A DNA stretch of 64,000 nt from Bemisia tabaci. Its lineage: Eukaryota; Arthropoda; Insecta; Hemiptera; Aleyrodidae. The stretch spans positions 63,011,749 to 63,075,748 of the forward strand of contig NC_092793.1 of assembly GCF_918797505.1 (NCBI RefSeq), given 5' to 3'. Under the pieces are notes generated by a model that was given only the letters and a program-made list of their open reading frames with translations, ran no database searches and was not told the DNA's origin. Below are positions 23,031 through 33,599 of the stretch, piece after piece (position 1 is the stretch's first letter; each line of letters begins with the position of its first letter). Both the position numbers and the translations under genes were made by a program.

Positions 23031-23318
23031 ATATGGGTTAGGTGAGACATTTAAGTCGAAAAAACTTTAAAACAACTAGAAAATTGGATGCCAGGCACAT
23101 GGCGTGAATTTGTTACAACATGATTGCACCGAAATTGCAGTCTTTATAGTGCCTTGAAAAAGAAGGTTAGGCAACAAGCATAATCTACATTTCTTGCAAA
23201 CTTATTGCAATAAAATTGCAACTTTTTAAGCGCCTTCAAATGAACGTATAGGCAACAAGCAAAAATTGCAATCAACTCACAATCCATTGCAATGAAATTG
23301 CAATCCATGCTACTTGGG

Positions 23319-24500
23319 AAGCTTGGATAGTATACTAATGATAATAATAACTTGGAGATTCACATGAAGGACGTGGTAAAGGCCGCACGAGAGCTGAAGA
23401 ACGATAAAGCTCCGGGTCCGGGAAATATTCCTGCAGAGTTGATCAAGTTTGGAACCTGCAAGCTGTTTCAGCGTTTGAGAGAGCTGATATGCAAGATTGC
23501 TTGGCAGGTGGCAAGGTACCGATCGAATGGAAAGAGTCTTGGGTGTCACCTTTATACAAGAAGAAGGGTAGAGAGGATGAGTGCGATAATTATAGAGGAC
23601 TGTCAGTCGCATGTACCCTAAGCAAGGTATACGAAAAAATTCTGAAAGCTAAAATCGAGGATGAGTGGCATGAACATGAAGCGGAAGAGCAAGCAGGTTT
23701 CAGAGCCGGTCGGTCAACAATTGATCACTTATTTACCATCATCCACGTGATCGAGAAAAAGAAAGGATTAGGCCAAGAATTACGTCTAGTGTTTGTGGAT
23801 CTCCAGAAAGCTTTACGATAGTGTGCCATTGATGAAACTTTGGGAAGCCTTGAACAAAAGGGGTTTTATTGGGGGACTAATTAGAGCGATTAAAGAATTT
23901 TATGATGGGGCTTTTCTAGGGTTAAATCTCATGGGGAGTTATCAGTGGGGTTTTTAATAACTAAGGGACTGAAACAAGGGTGTTGTTTGTCGCCAACCTT
24001 ATTTGAAGTGTTCCTTGAAGAGGTTTTAAAGGAATGGAAGATATGCTGCTCGGGAATGGGCGTCCCGCTACGAGAAGATGGCACCCTTTATACTCCTTGC
24101 TTTGCTGATGACCAGGTGGTAATAGCTCAGGACGAAGAAGATGCGAATTACATGACGCGCATTAAGTTAGTGGAAGTATAGCGAAAGTGGGGGATAGAAG
24201 TTAGGTAATGTGGTAAAGACGGGAGAAGTTGGTTATCGGTGGTGATCAGCAAAGCATTGAACTGGAGGATGGTCGGAAAATTCAGGACTGTGAAGAGTAT
24301 AAATATCTAGGAGTCGTTTGGTTAACTAAGGACGGACATTTGGATCGGGCCATTAAAGAGCGGAATGTGCCAGGCAGGAAAGCTATCGCGATGCTAAATG
24401 GGGTTCTCTGGGACCAGAGTATCTCCAAGGAAACCAAAAGAAAAATTTACAACGTCATCATGAAGAGTATCGTAACTTACGGGAGTTAGGTCTGGCAACT
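23319..24500 (+). pseudogene. LINE-A reverse transcriptase
   Basis: Begins with VVKAARELKNDKAPGPGNIP (the K-KAPG motif), then KESWVSPLYKKKGREDECDN, LSKVYEKILKAKI, EEQAGFRAGRSTIDHLF, motif A LRLVFVDLQKA followed by a frameshift, motif B LKQGCCLSPTLF and motif C FADDQVV. Later come EYKYLGVVWLTKDG and GRKAIAMLNGVLWDQSISKE. All RT core motifs can be read, but in at least three frames, with a stop after VTYGS near 24488. It is therefore inactive. APE endonuclease plus RT with FADD points to an RTE-like or related non-LTR clade; the clade is inferred. Confidence 0.88.
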
Positions 24501-24897
24501 CAAGAAAAGAACTGAAGACATGCTTAGGGCAACTGAAATGGATTTTTGGCGAAGGTCTGCTGGGATATCGAGAAGAGAGCGTATCCGCAATGAAAAAGGT
24601 ACGCGAGATAATGGGTGTGAAGAAGGACGTCGTGCACGATATCAGGTCCAAGCAGTTGGTCTGGTATGGACATGTGTGAAGGACGGCAGATGATCGGTTG
24701 CCCAAGAAGGTCTTCGATTGGGTTCCTCCCGCGCGGAATAAGGCGACGGCGTGGACGTCCTATGAAAGGTTGGCGACTGAGGGAGGAGATCAGAAGGTGC
24801 CAATTGCCAAAAGAGCGTGGGACACGAGAGGACCGGGGACGGGGCCGGGAGTCTCAAGGTCAGGAAATCCGTCCAATCCTTTTATTATATAAATGAT
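24501..24897 (+). pseudogene. LINE-A C-terminal region and 3' end
   Basis: Continues as KKRTEDMLRATEMDFWRRSA, GISRRERIRNE, VREIMGVKKDVVHDIRSKQL and WYGHV, the tail typical of this retrotransposon class, with further frameshifts. Similarity fades at about 24895. No poly(A) tail follows; the sequence beyond is AT-rich. Confidence 0.72.
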
Positions 24898-25777
24898 GCA
24901 GTTTTAATAAACATCTAAATAATGAAAAAAGTAGATCAATTTTTTGAAAGAAAACAGCGAATAACACATGAATCAAATAAAACAAAATTATAGGTATTAA
25001 AATTAAGAAAAATACATGTATGAAATGAAATAAAATAAAATAAAATGGTCAATGGATTAATATATTATATAAATTCCCATGTTATATTTATTTTTTTATT
25101 TTAATGTATTTGTTTATTTTAGTTTCATTTGTTCATTTTAATATATTCTATTGTATTCATATTTTAATTTTATTTATTCAGTTTAATATATTTTGTTTTA
25201 CTTACTTAATTTTATTTATTTGTTCATATTCTTTAATTTCGTTTCATTTATTTAATCTATTTCATTTTAAAAATTTATAATTTGATAAACGTATATGAGA
25301 TTTATTAGGCCATGGAGCATCTTATGGCTATAAAGGCGCAAATTTTGAGTTCAACACGATGATTTATTTTTATTTTATTTATTTTTTGTAAATTATTAAA
25401 TTTATTTACATTAAAACAATTAAAGAAAACAATATACATTCAAATAAATAAATAAAATATATTTGAAAAAATTAAATAAAATAAACCAGCTATACGAACT
25501 TTTCTGCAAATTATACGTAAGAATATTCACTGAAATAATGCGAGAACAGAAAGCATTATGACGAAACAAAAAAAAATTCTTAGCACACTTTAATATCTTT
25601 TGACGACTAGGAAATTCCTTCTCAGTCTGCAGAAATTTTTCAAAAATTCTAAGGAACAATGTGTTGGTTATCGCTCAATTTCTTAAAAGTAAATTTGCAA
25701 TAAAGACTTTGAAACATCGCAAACAAGATATGTGTGTCTTCTCTTCAGTTTCACTGTTGATAGGGTGTCCGCACACC
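24898..25777. other. AT-rich region
   Basis: Very A/T-rich, with TTTATTTA-like words in both orientations (24960-25470). No gene is recognised. A sequence near 25761 (ATAGGGTGTCCGCAC) is repeated at about 26673 beyond the following element. Confidence 0.4.
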
Positions 25778-26668
25778 CCCAAGTAGCAGTGATCGCGATA
25801 AATAGCGATTCTATCGGTTGGTTATCGCGATTATATTGGTAGCAATGTATCGAGATATTATCACATTAGAAATACCTATATATGGCGACTAAATCGATAC
25901 AAATCGCAATTTTTGGTTCGATAAAATCGGGATCAATTTTCGTCGATGAAAATCGAGATTAAATCTGTAGTGTTCTGCCTGCAGCAACCCTGCTCCCGCC
26001 ACAAATTTAAAAAATCAGTTAGCACTTGCAATTTCCCCCACCAGTCCCCTGCAGGTCGATTGTTGAATCGTTATCGAATGATTCTGATCGATAACTCCCT
26101 ATCTTCACAATGCTATATATCGATCAAGGTCATTCGATAACGATTCAACAATCGACCCGCTGGTGGAGGGAATCGGAGCTGCCACTGACTGTTTGTTCGA
26201 GCTTCGTGCTTCAACGCGTCCGTCCTTAGGATCGTCTTCGTCTCCCTTTGAAATGTGAGTTTCTTTTGTTGAAAACCACCCCTTTTGGGGGTGGTAGTGT
26301 ATATGTTCGGCGTGAAGGTGTTGTGGGGGCTGGCAGGTCGCTTCGCCACCGAAACCCTCGAGTTCTTCATTTTCTTCATTCTTGTTGGGTTGCGTCAACG
26401 TAACTCAACCTTGACTCGCGTTGACTCAACTCCGACTCGCGTTGACTCAACCATAGAGTCGTATTTCGAGTGATTTCAACTTAAAAGTCGAAACCCTTCA
26501 AATCGCCATTTATCGTGATTTTTATCTCGAAAATATCGCGATAAAGTGTCGGGCGATAAAAGCGCGATTTTATCGCGATAAGATCGAGGATAATCGCTAA
26601 GATGTTGATAATACTCGTTGATTTATCGCAATTTGTAGCAACCTTTTCGTTGAGAAATGCTCTTTTGG
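25778..26668. mobile_element. CCCAAGTAGCA element, ATCGCGAT type, one end decayed
   Basis: The left end CCCAAGTAGCAGTGATCGCG matches the inner end type of 9170-9509. The right end reads TGCTCTTTTGG, a decayed TIR. CC lies on both sides. ATCGCGAT-type words fill both margins (25785-25965 and 26500-26640). The centre holds a separate inverted repeat (26043-26075 against 26128-26160, core CGATTGTTGAATCGTTATCG) and a TTGACTCGCGTTGACTC repeat near 26410-26450. It lies at the break in the minus-strand LINE-A copy. Confidence 0.7.
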
Positions 26669-27033
26669 CCTATCAAGGTGTCCGCACGGCTACACTGGCA
26701 ATCGCCGTCCGTAGAGTGCCTTATAACACTTGGATGCTGCAGACATTCGATATTATACTTCATAAGCTTTATACGGTCCACTTGTGGCAAAGTCTGCTGT
26801 TGTGTTAGCCTGTTCTCATGGCAGCCCCTCACGGAGAAAGCTATGGCCGCTCCAAGGAAGTAGTGATCACTGCCGCAGGAAAGACCTTTCCACACTCTAA
26901 CTTGCTGTAGGTACCTTTAAGCTGGTGTCTTGCTTTACTATCACATAGTCGATGACCGACTGTAAACCCCGCGAACCCACGTGAACTTGTGTATGTCCTT
27001 GTGTTTGTAAAACCCATTGATCGCTTTCAAACC
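26669..27033 (-). pseudogene. Minus-strand LINE-A copy, endonuclease C-terminus
   Basis: Minus-strand reading gives NGFYKHKDIHKFTWV, then WKGLSCGSDHYFLGAAIAF, which includes the catalytic SDHY motif, and LQHPSV as in the plus-strand copy. Similarity to LINE-A ends about 26700. Stops and frameshifts are present. Confidence 0.78.
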
Positions 27034-27242
27034 CAGTGATGCCAGGCGTACGGATTTATCCGTGCCGCGCGGACATTCCCTATACCGACACGGACCGCGT
27101 ACGGACAAAAACCTTATGGGAAAAACGCTTCCCTATCTTAAAATATCCGTACGCGTGACGTCACAGAATGACGCTCAGCCAATAGCAGCACGGAGAGCGG
27201 TAGAGCGTACGGATCTCGCACACGGAGCACCCGGGAACACTG
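27034..27242. mobile_element. hAT-type MITE, 209 bp
   Basis: The ends are CAGTGATGCCAGGCG and, inverted, CAGTGTTCCCGGGTG. An exact 8-bp duplication TTCAAACC flanks it (27026-27033, 27243-27250). A CAGTG start and 8-bp duplication are typical of hAT transposons. The interior is rich in CGTACGG and its complement. Removal restores the LINE-A endonuclease between RGL and KAINGFY. Confidence 0.88.
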
Positions 27243-27487
27243 TTCAAACCTCTTTGCTTACAAACGTCAATGATACGAATGCCATTATCATTCAATGTGG
27301 CCTCACCGAATGGTCCTACGATTTTACTATTAAACTGACGACCTGTTCTCCCATTTAAGTCTCCCAACACAACGATTTCTCTACTATGTCCAATATTTCC
27401 AATCTCTTCATCAAGCTCTTCAAAGAATTGGTCTTTACCCATTGGAATTGGTCAACAAGAATTGGTCTTGACTCCATACACCCACTA
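27243..27487 (-). pseudogene. Minus-strand LINE-A copy, endonuclease middle
   Basis: Reads GKDQFFEELDEEIGNIGHSR, then EIVVLGDLNGRTGRQFNSK and VGPFGEATLNDNGIRIIDVC. It contains the GDLNGR catalytic motif and the undisturbed GEAT site where the plus-strand copy carries a CCCTAGTAGCC element. It is bounded by a hAT MITE on the left and a TIR element on the right. Confidence 0.85.
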
Positions 27488-28172
27488 TGGTCTGGGGAGT
27501 GCCGAATCGTGGCCAAAAATCAGGAAATGATCAGAATATCATGAAATTTGGTGTACCAATGTTTTTTGGGTCGCTGAATTCAAATTTGACCTTAGTTTTA
27601 CAAAATTCTTAAATCCAAGATGGCGGCAGGCCCTTGAAACCAAAAAATTAGAAGAAAAGCCGAAATATGATTAGAATACCACACTGAATGTAAGTTTAAT
27701 GTTTTGAAGGTTGTCTAACTATAATGTGAGAGTGGCCCAGGGACCTGGCACCCAAGTCGAGGGCGCTGACAAAAACCCATACGTCACGGGACTGGGCAGC
27801 GGTGAAGCACCCCAGCGAGAGGGCAGAGGGGTAGCATCCCTTTTGCGCATGCGGAGGGGGTAGCCAGAGCCGTAGACCTAGGGAGCTCCTCGGAGCTGGC
27901 CTATGGGATTATTCTTGGAGTGACTGGAGATCGAGCGGCACTTGTCCGCTCCTCATCCCATCAACCCAGATTCAAACCGTACATGAATTGTGTGCCCTTG
28001 TAGCAATAGACATTATATCACATCGTGATTTTGGTTTCTTCTTTGGTCTTCGCCTCTTCCCGTCATCCCGCCTGTGTCTGCACTGCCGTTGCGACGAGTG
28101 TTAGCTCTGCTCTTGCGACGCCCTGTGTCTGCATTGCATTAGCGACGCCATCGTCAGCACAGTCACAGTAGT

Positions 28173-28605
28173 CATACGCGGTTCTAGATCTTCATGCTTG
28201 GGGGTGCCCAGAGGTGGAAAATGTCGGAGACCGGCCCCGAAGGGGACGGTCACTCAGGGGAGGCCTAAATTTCGGCCCTCAAGTTTTATCCCTTTCCTAC
28301 CCTCCTTTCTCTTTTTCTCTCCTTCCTTTTCTACTTAAATACCTATAAATTCAATGTAGAAAATTTTTAGCAAAACATTCCATCAAAACTACAATCTTAC
28401 CATAAAAAAACAGTAGAAGCTTTGTAAAACACGGCTATCAATATTAATTCTGTTTGAAACATTTTCAATTAATTGCTGGGATTTTTCCTCAGTCTGAGCG
28501 AATACAGAATCTTTAAGAGCAGTAATTTCACGGTTCTGATAACCGTACTTAATTTTTGCTTGGGGGTGCCCGGCACCCACTGGCACCCCCGTAGAACCGC
28601 CTATG
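28173..28605. mobile_element. hAT-like MITE, 433 bp
   Basis: Ends CATACGCGGTTCTA and, inverted, CATAGGCGGTTCTA. Flanks are ACAGTAGT and CCAGTAGT (28165-28172, 28606-28613), an 8-bp duplication with one mismatch. Near each end lies GCTTGGGGGTGCCC in the same orientation. No coding capacity. Confidence 0.75.
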
Positions 28606-30163
28606 CCAGTAGTCGCGACGCGTGTCTGCACCTGCTCTTGCGACGCCTTGCGTCTGCACGAGCACCTGCGACGCTTTACCCCCCCCCCCCCCCCGAGCTA
28701 CGCCATCTCACAATAATATGAAATCTATTTTTCAATGATCAAGAGGTTACCAGGGCAAAAGCCCCCAAAATACGTATTTAATCCAGAAAAATAAGAGGAG
28801 AAGAAATGATTGTAATTGAATCAAGTCAGTACTATGTTTTTCGGTCGATTGATCCTGACTGGAGCGTAAGTTAAAAAACTTGCACACTCAATTAATATGG
28901 TGATATTCGTGTTGGCAAGACATATGGTAATAGCCCTGTAGGGCGCCCCGGCGCCCCCTCCCCGAACCAAAAATTGTCCCTAAAAATTTTCATTTCTAGC
29001 GATTTTTTAAAAATAATTTACTCTTTTATCATCAAACCCTGCTACCAAAATTTTCTAGGTATACTCAATACTACTTAGATCTAAATAGCTTTGACATTCT
29101 TATACTCATTGGAGGCTGTCAACCACTCTGCGCTGATTTTTCTGGTTAGAATTATTATAAAGATTCTAGGTAAGACAATTACGGTAACTGTTCTAGGAAA
29201 AAAATACAAGAAATCGGAAAAATACGTCATTAATAGAAAGATAATCTAATGAGAACATAAACAGTAATGTGCTTACATCAATTTAGGGAAGCAAAATTTA
29301 AACCACTTCACAAAATAAACAGCTTCTTAAAAAGGAACAATAAATGACAAACATCGACTAGAAAAAAAAAAAAAAAAACAAGAAAGATATATTTCGCATG
29401 ATAGACCATAACAAAGTTAACATTATACTCATTAATAGAAAAACGATGGGTTCTGAAAAAATGCATCAGTGATATACACAAATCTGGCATAAAAACAAAA
29501 CTGAGACCTTTTACATCAGAAAAATCAATTACAGGTTTAACAACAAATTGAAATAAATTGACTAGAAAAAAATAGGAAAGAAGTCTTCCATAAAATACAC
29601 ACAAAAATATATTTCGTCCATCAGTAAAAAATATCAAAAAGGAAATTCATGAATTTGATCAAAGAAACTAAAACCTTGCAAAATGAGTAAATTGAGGAAA
29701 ACATTTATAAGTTAGATTAAATCGATCGGAAAAATTGACTCGGAAAAAAGGAAAATGAAATCTTCTGTGGAGCACTTCTTCCATTTTTCAAAAAGCGTTT
29801 CATGCGTTACGTGAAAAACTCCTGAAAAAAATTAATATAAATAATTTGTAAAGTTTTGAGACAGCATATCAATCAGAGACGCGGTATAGTAGATAATTAA
29901 AATTACATTTTTTCTCATTAAAATTTAAATGAAGTCGTTACTTGATCGCGAAATTACTCGAGAATGCGATATCTTTATTCCTAGAGAATTTTTCTTTAAT
30001 TTATTATTTTTTTTGTTATTATATTTATTAATTCTTTTTTTTTCGTTTCCATTTCTTTCTAGTACTTTCAGAGACTAGCGCGTGCTTGAATCCCCTTCTT
30101 TGTTAGTTTTCACTCAAAGATCTGATCAGACCCTAAACCCTTGCGGATCATTATTCTCGGGTT

Positions 30164-30236
30164 GCCTAGCCAGGAATTGACCTCGGAACCTCTCGATCTT
30201 AAAGCCAGCACTACAACCACTACACCACAGGGGACC
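30164..30236 (-). other. tRNA-like segment inside the TIR element
   Basis: Minus strand: TGGTGTAGTGGTTG (box A) and GAGGTCAATTCC (decayed box B) about 35 nt apart. A cloverleaf is not convincing; probably a tRNA-derived SINE head. Confidence 0.5.
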
Positions 30237-31060
30237 GAGTTAATAAATTTGTATATGTATACAGGCTGAAGAAAAAAAAATACCTAAGTTTTATCCAGTA
30301 TTCGTCGTTCTTCCGGAGAAAATATTATTTTGCTTAAAAATGAGGTTTCTTGCAAAAACACTTTATTTTCCGGAAATCTGGCAAGTGCTGGAAAAAAACT
30401 GATATCACTTTCGGATTCAGCAGCCAAAAAAATATATAAATCACCCTATATCAAACGTTGACCTTGTCTCGTCTCTCTTATCTTATTCTGCAATGAAATC
30501 AGATTGCGCAGAAAATCGTATAAGTCCTTCACTAAAATGACCAAAAAAGGCCCCAGACGCAAAAATACGCAAAAAAAACCTGTGATATCCTGTTAGAGGA
30601 ACATATGAGCAACATTTTTGCACAAATGAGAACGTGTTACCTCGTGTTAGTGATAACTAAAATTTTAGGTGAAGGCAATTTTTTGCCTAAATTAGGACAA
30701 AACTTTGGAGTCTCATGGTGATCATAAAATTAATCATAATAATAAAAACGATTGCCCATCAAAAAGTACTTACTTTCACCTTCCTTTTCCATATTTGATC
30801 GGGGATTTACGCCAACTTATCACAAAACGATACAAGGCAAGACACTATAACGGGAACTTTAAATTCTCACGTTTGTTTACTTACCTCGAGGATGTGAAGT
30901 TCGCCACCATGTATCTGATCGTAAAAACAATTACATAAGATTTGATACGTCATTTCACACCTACTAAAGGATGTAGATAAGGATTATATGCTCGATTGCC
31001 AGATTTTCGTACTTTCAAAAATCGGATTTTTGGCCACGATTCGGCACTCCCCAGACCATA

Positions 31061-31082
31061 ATGACCTCTAGCACAGTCATCA
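31061..31082 (-). pseudogene. 22-bp LINE-A island between two insertions
   Basis: This short piece separates the TA-flanked TIR element from the TA-flanked foldback. In the minus-strand LINE-A copy it lies between RMCLDM and VGVYGVK of the endonuclease, so both insertions hit neighbouring TA sites in the same few codons. Confidence 0.7.
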
Positions 31083-31084
31083 TA

Positions 31085-32439
31085 CAGGGTTATCCAGAAG
31101 TCCGGGACCCCCCTTATAACTTTTGAACAAAAAATGCTAGAGATTTGAAATTTGGGGAATAATCCTAGGTCAAAGGGAACTACTTTTTGGCGTACCCAAA
31201 ATTTTGGGGGGCGCCCCCCCCCTGAGGGGGGGCGGACCCTAACCCTTTTTTTTCAAATAGGAACCCTTATCTTGTGATACATCATTCGAAAGGGCTTGAA
31301 AAAAGAAAACTTTTGGCGCAAACCGATTGTCGATACCTCGATTTTTAACAAAATGGCGGCCAAAATATGGCGGAAATGCGTTTTTTGGTTATTTGCCGTC
31401 GGAATCGCTTGAAACTTGGTTTCCACAGGTTTTCGAGCACGAAAAAAACAAATACGATATTGGATCTGCAAAATACCCGAGCTTTTCCAAGATGGCGGCC
31501 AAGATGGTGAGTAATTTCAATTAACGCAACGCGTTAACGCGTTTTAGCGAACGCTATTAAAATGTGCCTCAGTGGTCGGGCGGAAGGGGAGGCACGGGTG
31601 GGACTCGACGCGTAGCTACCTCCCCGTGGTGAGTGCTGGGTAGTTGATTTGACAAATCAGGAAACACGATTTTCAACTGGCTGAGAACAACGCACAGGAA
31701 ATCTGACACATTCCGATTTAAACTTATTTTCCCGCCATTTTTCGGCCGCCATCTTGGAAAAGCTCGGGTATTTTGCAAATCTAATATCGTATTTTTTTTT
31801 TTCGTGCTCGAAAACCTGTGGAAACCAAGTTTCAAGCGAATCCGACGGCAAATAACCAAAAACGCATTTCCGCCATTTTTTGGCCGCCATTTTGTTAAAA
31901 ATTGAGGTATCGACAATCGATTTGCGCCAAAAGTTTTCTTTTTTCAAGCCCTTTCGAATGATGTATCACAAGATAGGGGTTCCTATTTGAAAAAAAGGGT
32001 TAGGGTCCGCCCCCCCTCAGGGGGGCCGCCCCACGAAATTTTGGGTACGCCAAAAAGTAGTTCCCTTTCACCTAGGAATATTCCCCAAATTTCGAATCCC
32101 TAGCATTTTTGTTCATGAGTTATGAGCGGAGGCTCAGACTTTTGAATGAGCCGCCATTTTTTGGCCGCCATTTTGTTAAAAATTGAGGTATCGACAATCG
32201 GTTTGCGCCGAAAGTTTTCTTTTTTTAAGCCCTTTCGAATGATGTATCACAAGATAGGGGTTCCCATTTGAAAAAAAAAAGTTAGGGTCCGCCCCCCCCC
32301 TCAGGGGGGGCGCCCCCCAAAATTTTGGGTACGCCAAAAAGTAGTTCCCTTTGACCTAGGATTAATTCCCAAATTTCAAATCTCTAACATTTTTTGTATA
32401 AAAGTTATAAGGGGGGTCCCGGACTTCTGGATAACCCTG
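31085..32439. mobile_element. Foldback element with CAGGGTTATCC ends
   Basis: Ends CAGGGTTATCCAGAAGTCC and its complement; TA on the left (31083-31084), CA on the right (a changed TA). The left arm (31085 to about 31505) is matched by two successive right arms (about 31730-32105 and 32150-32439), so one arm has been duplicated. The 31505-31730 centre is unrelated sequence with an AACGCGTTAACGCGTT palindrome. AAAATGGCGGCC and ATTCGAAAGG blocks are shared with the foldbacks at 3083 and 19353. Frames of 65-115 codons are arm repeats. Confidence 0.85.
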
Positions 32440-33060
32440 CATGTCCAAACACATCCGGATCATACAGGGGCTAATCGCTTCCCACGTTTTCACGCACTTA
32501 CGCAGACTCTTCCGGACAAGGATTGCAACACCCTGCTGAGCACGTTGGTCCTTTGGCACGCCACTGTAAAACAAATCGTAATTTCCAATACTCTCAGATC
32601 CTCGCCCTTTCTTTTTTGCTTCTGTCAACATAGCCAAATCCACATCGCGACTTTCTTTATCTCCGACACCACATCCGTCAATTTTTTGGAAATGCCTTGC
32701 ACATTCTAAGTTCCAAATAAAAGGGTCCGTTTCCGTAACTTTTGTCAATTTTTCCGTAAAATTCCATTGATACCGGAGGCTCGATTGGGGGTTTTTGACA
32801 ATTTACTTTTTAAGAGTTTCGAGGAGACAGCCCAATGCCTCAACCCCCGACCTGGAGGACCAGAGTTTGCTTTCAGAGTTGCCTCTCCTAGACAGGTTGC
32901 TTTCACTGCAGCTTAGAGCCCTGTCTGCCCTTCCCTTGGGTGATTCCTACGCCTAAAAGCCGGTGACCAACTCCAAGCCCCCTTTAAGGCAGGGGCTACC
33001 AGCTGGGGTCCGCAGGATTCCTAAACCTGTGACAGTTAAGTCCCCCATACGGGCATCGCA
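32440..33060 (-). pseudogene. Minus-strand LINE-A copy, endonuclease N-terminus and 5' part
   Basis: Minus strand 32440-32748 reads WNLECARHFQKIDGCGVGDK, VDLAMLTEAKKKGRGSE, YSGVPKDQRAQQGVAILV and ending near IRMCLDM. LTEAKKKG holds the first catalytic Glu of an APE endonuclease. The stretch 32760-33060 (left in forward orientation as CGAGGAGACAGCCC, CCTCTCCTAGACAGG and so on) looks like its 5' non-coding or upstream part. The plus-strand LINE-A lacks this part. Confidence 0.75.
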
Positions 33061-33101
33061 TAAATCGCATTTACCGTTTACTTATAAACAGTAATGGATA
33101 C

Positions 33102-33592
33102 GTTGCATGAGTGAGGAATTTGCCATTTGACTGTTGTTTCTTGTGTACAAATTCGCGAGAAACACAATGGCACCACTAGTTTTCTCTGAAATCAACTCCC
33201 AAGCTCAAAAAAAGCTCTCAAGTTGAGGCCAAAATAGAGGGGATATCCCACGCTATCCTGAGAGTCCACCTCCACACCAAAACAAACTCCTCATGCAAAC
33301 ATAGGAGCAAATACATTGACAGGGCTGCCACTTTATTTTGGGACTCCAAAACTGAAAACACGGCAACCCTGCTAATGTACTTGCTCCCTATCTTTGCATG
33401 GAGAGTTTGTTTTGATGTAGAGGTGGACTCTCAGGATAGCGTGGGATATCCCTTCCATTTTGGCCTCAACTTGAGAGCTTTTTTTGAGCTTGGGAGTTGA
33501 TTTCAGAGAAAACCAGCGGCGCCATCGTGTTTCTCGCGAACTTTTACAAAAGAATCAACAGTCAAATCGCAAATTCCCCACTCATCCGCAAC
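33102..33592. mobile_element. Foldback element, about 490 bp
   Basis: The arms, about 33102-33290 and 33405-33592, are imperfect reverse complements (GTTGCATGAGTGAGGAATTT against AAATTCCCCACTCATCCGCA; shared core TGAGAGTCCACCTC). Boundaries are approximate and no target duplication was found. Confidence 0.7.
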
Positions 33593-33599
33593 ATCTCCA

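Larger units (their letters stand above)
22201..23318. mobile_element. Composite CCCAAGTAGCA element, ATTGCAAT type, inside LINE-A
   Basis: Perfect 11-bp TIR with AA on both sides (22199-22200, 23319-23320). Order: ATTGCAAT-word arm (22201-22380); a tRNA-like segment on the minus strand (22461-22534); about 100 bp of unique sequence; a T-rich stretch (22650-22735); an array of AAATATTTTCAAAATATTT words (22795-23030); and a second ATTGCAAT arm (about 23110-23318). The layout is the same as at 12020-13132 although the outer word, the inner word and the tRNA-like segment all differ. It separates the LINE-A linker from its reverse transcriptase. Confidence 0.88.
27488..31058. mobile_element. 3.6-kb TIR element starting TGGTCTGGGGAGTGCC
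   Basis: A perfect 34-bp terminal inverted repeat (27488-27521 against 31025-31058) starts TGGTCTGGGGAGTGCC, and TA lies on both sides (27486-27487, 31059-31060). It carries no transposase. The interior includes GC-rich sequence with repeated TGCGACGC/GTGTCTGCA words (28060-28160, 28612-28680), a nested hAT-like MITE (28173-28605), AT-rich sequence (28700-30060) and a tRNA-like segment (30164-30236). TA duplication makes a Tc1/mariner-type non-autonomous element the likeliest class. It sits in the endonuclease of the minus-strand LINE-A. Confidence 0.88.

Noticed and set aside
31327..31947. Repeated frames with SIPRFLTKWRPK and similar
   Set aside because: Arm repeats of the foldback at 31085-32439.
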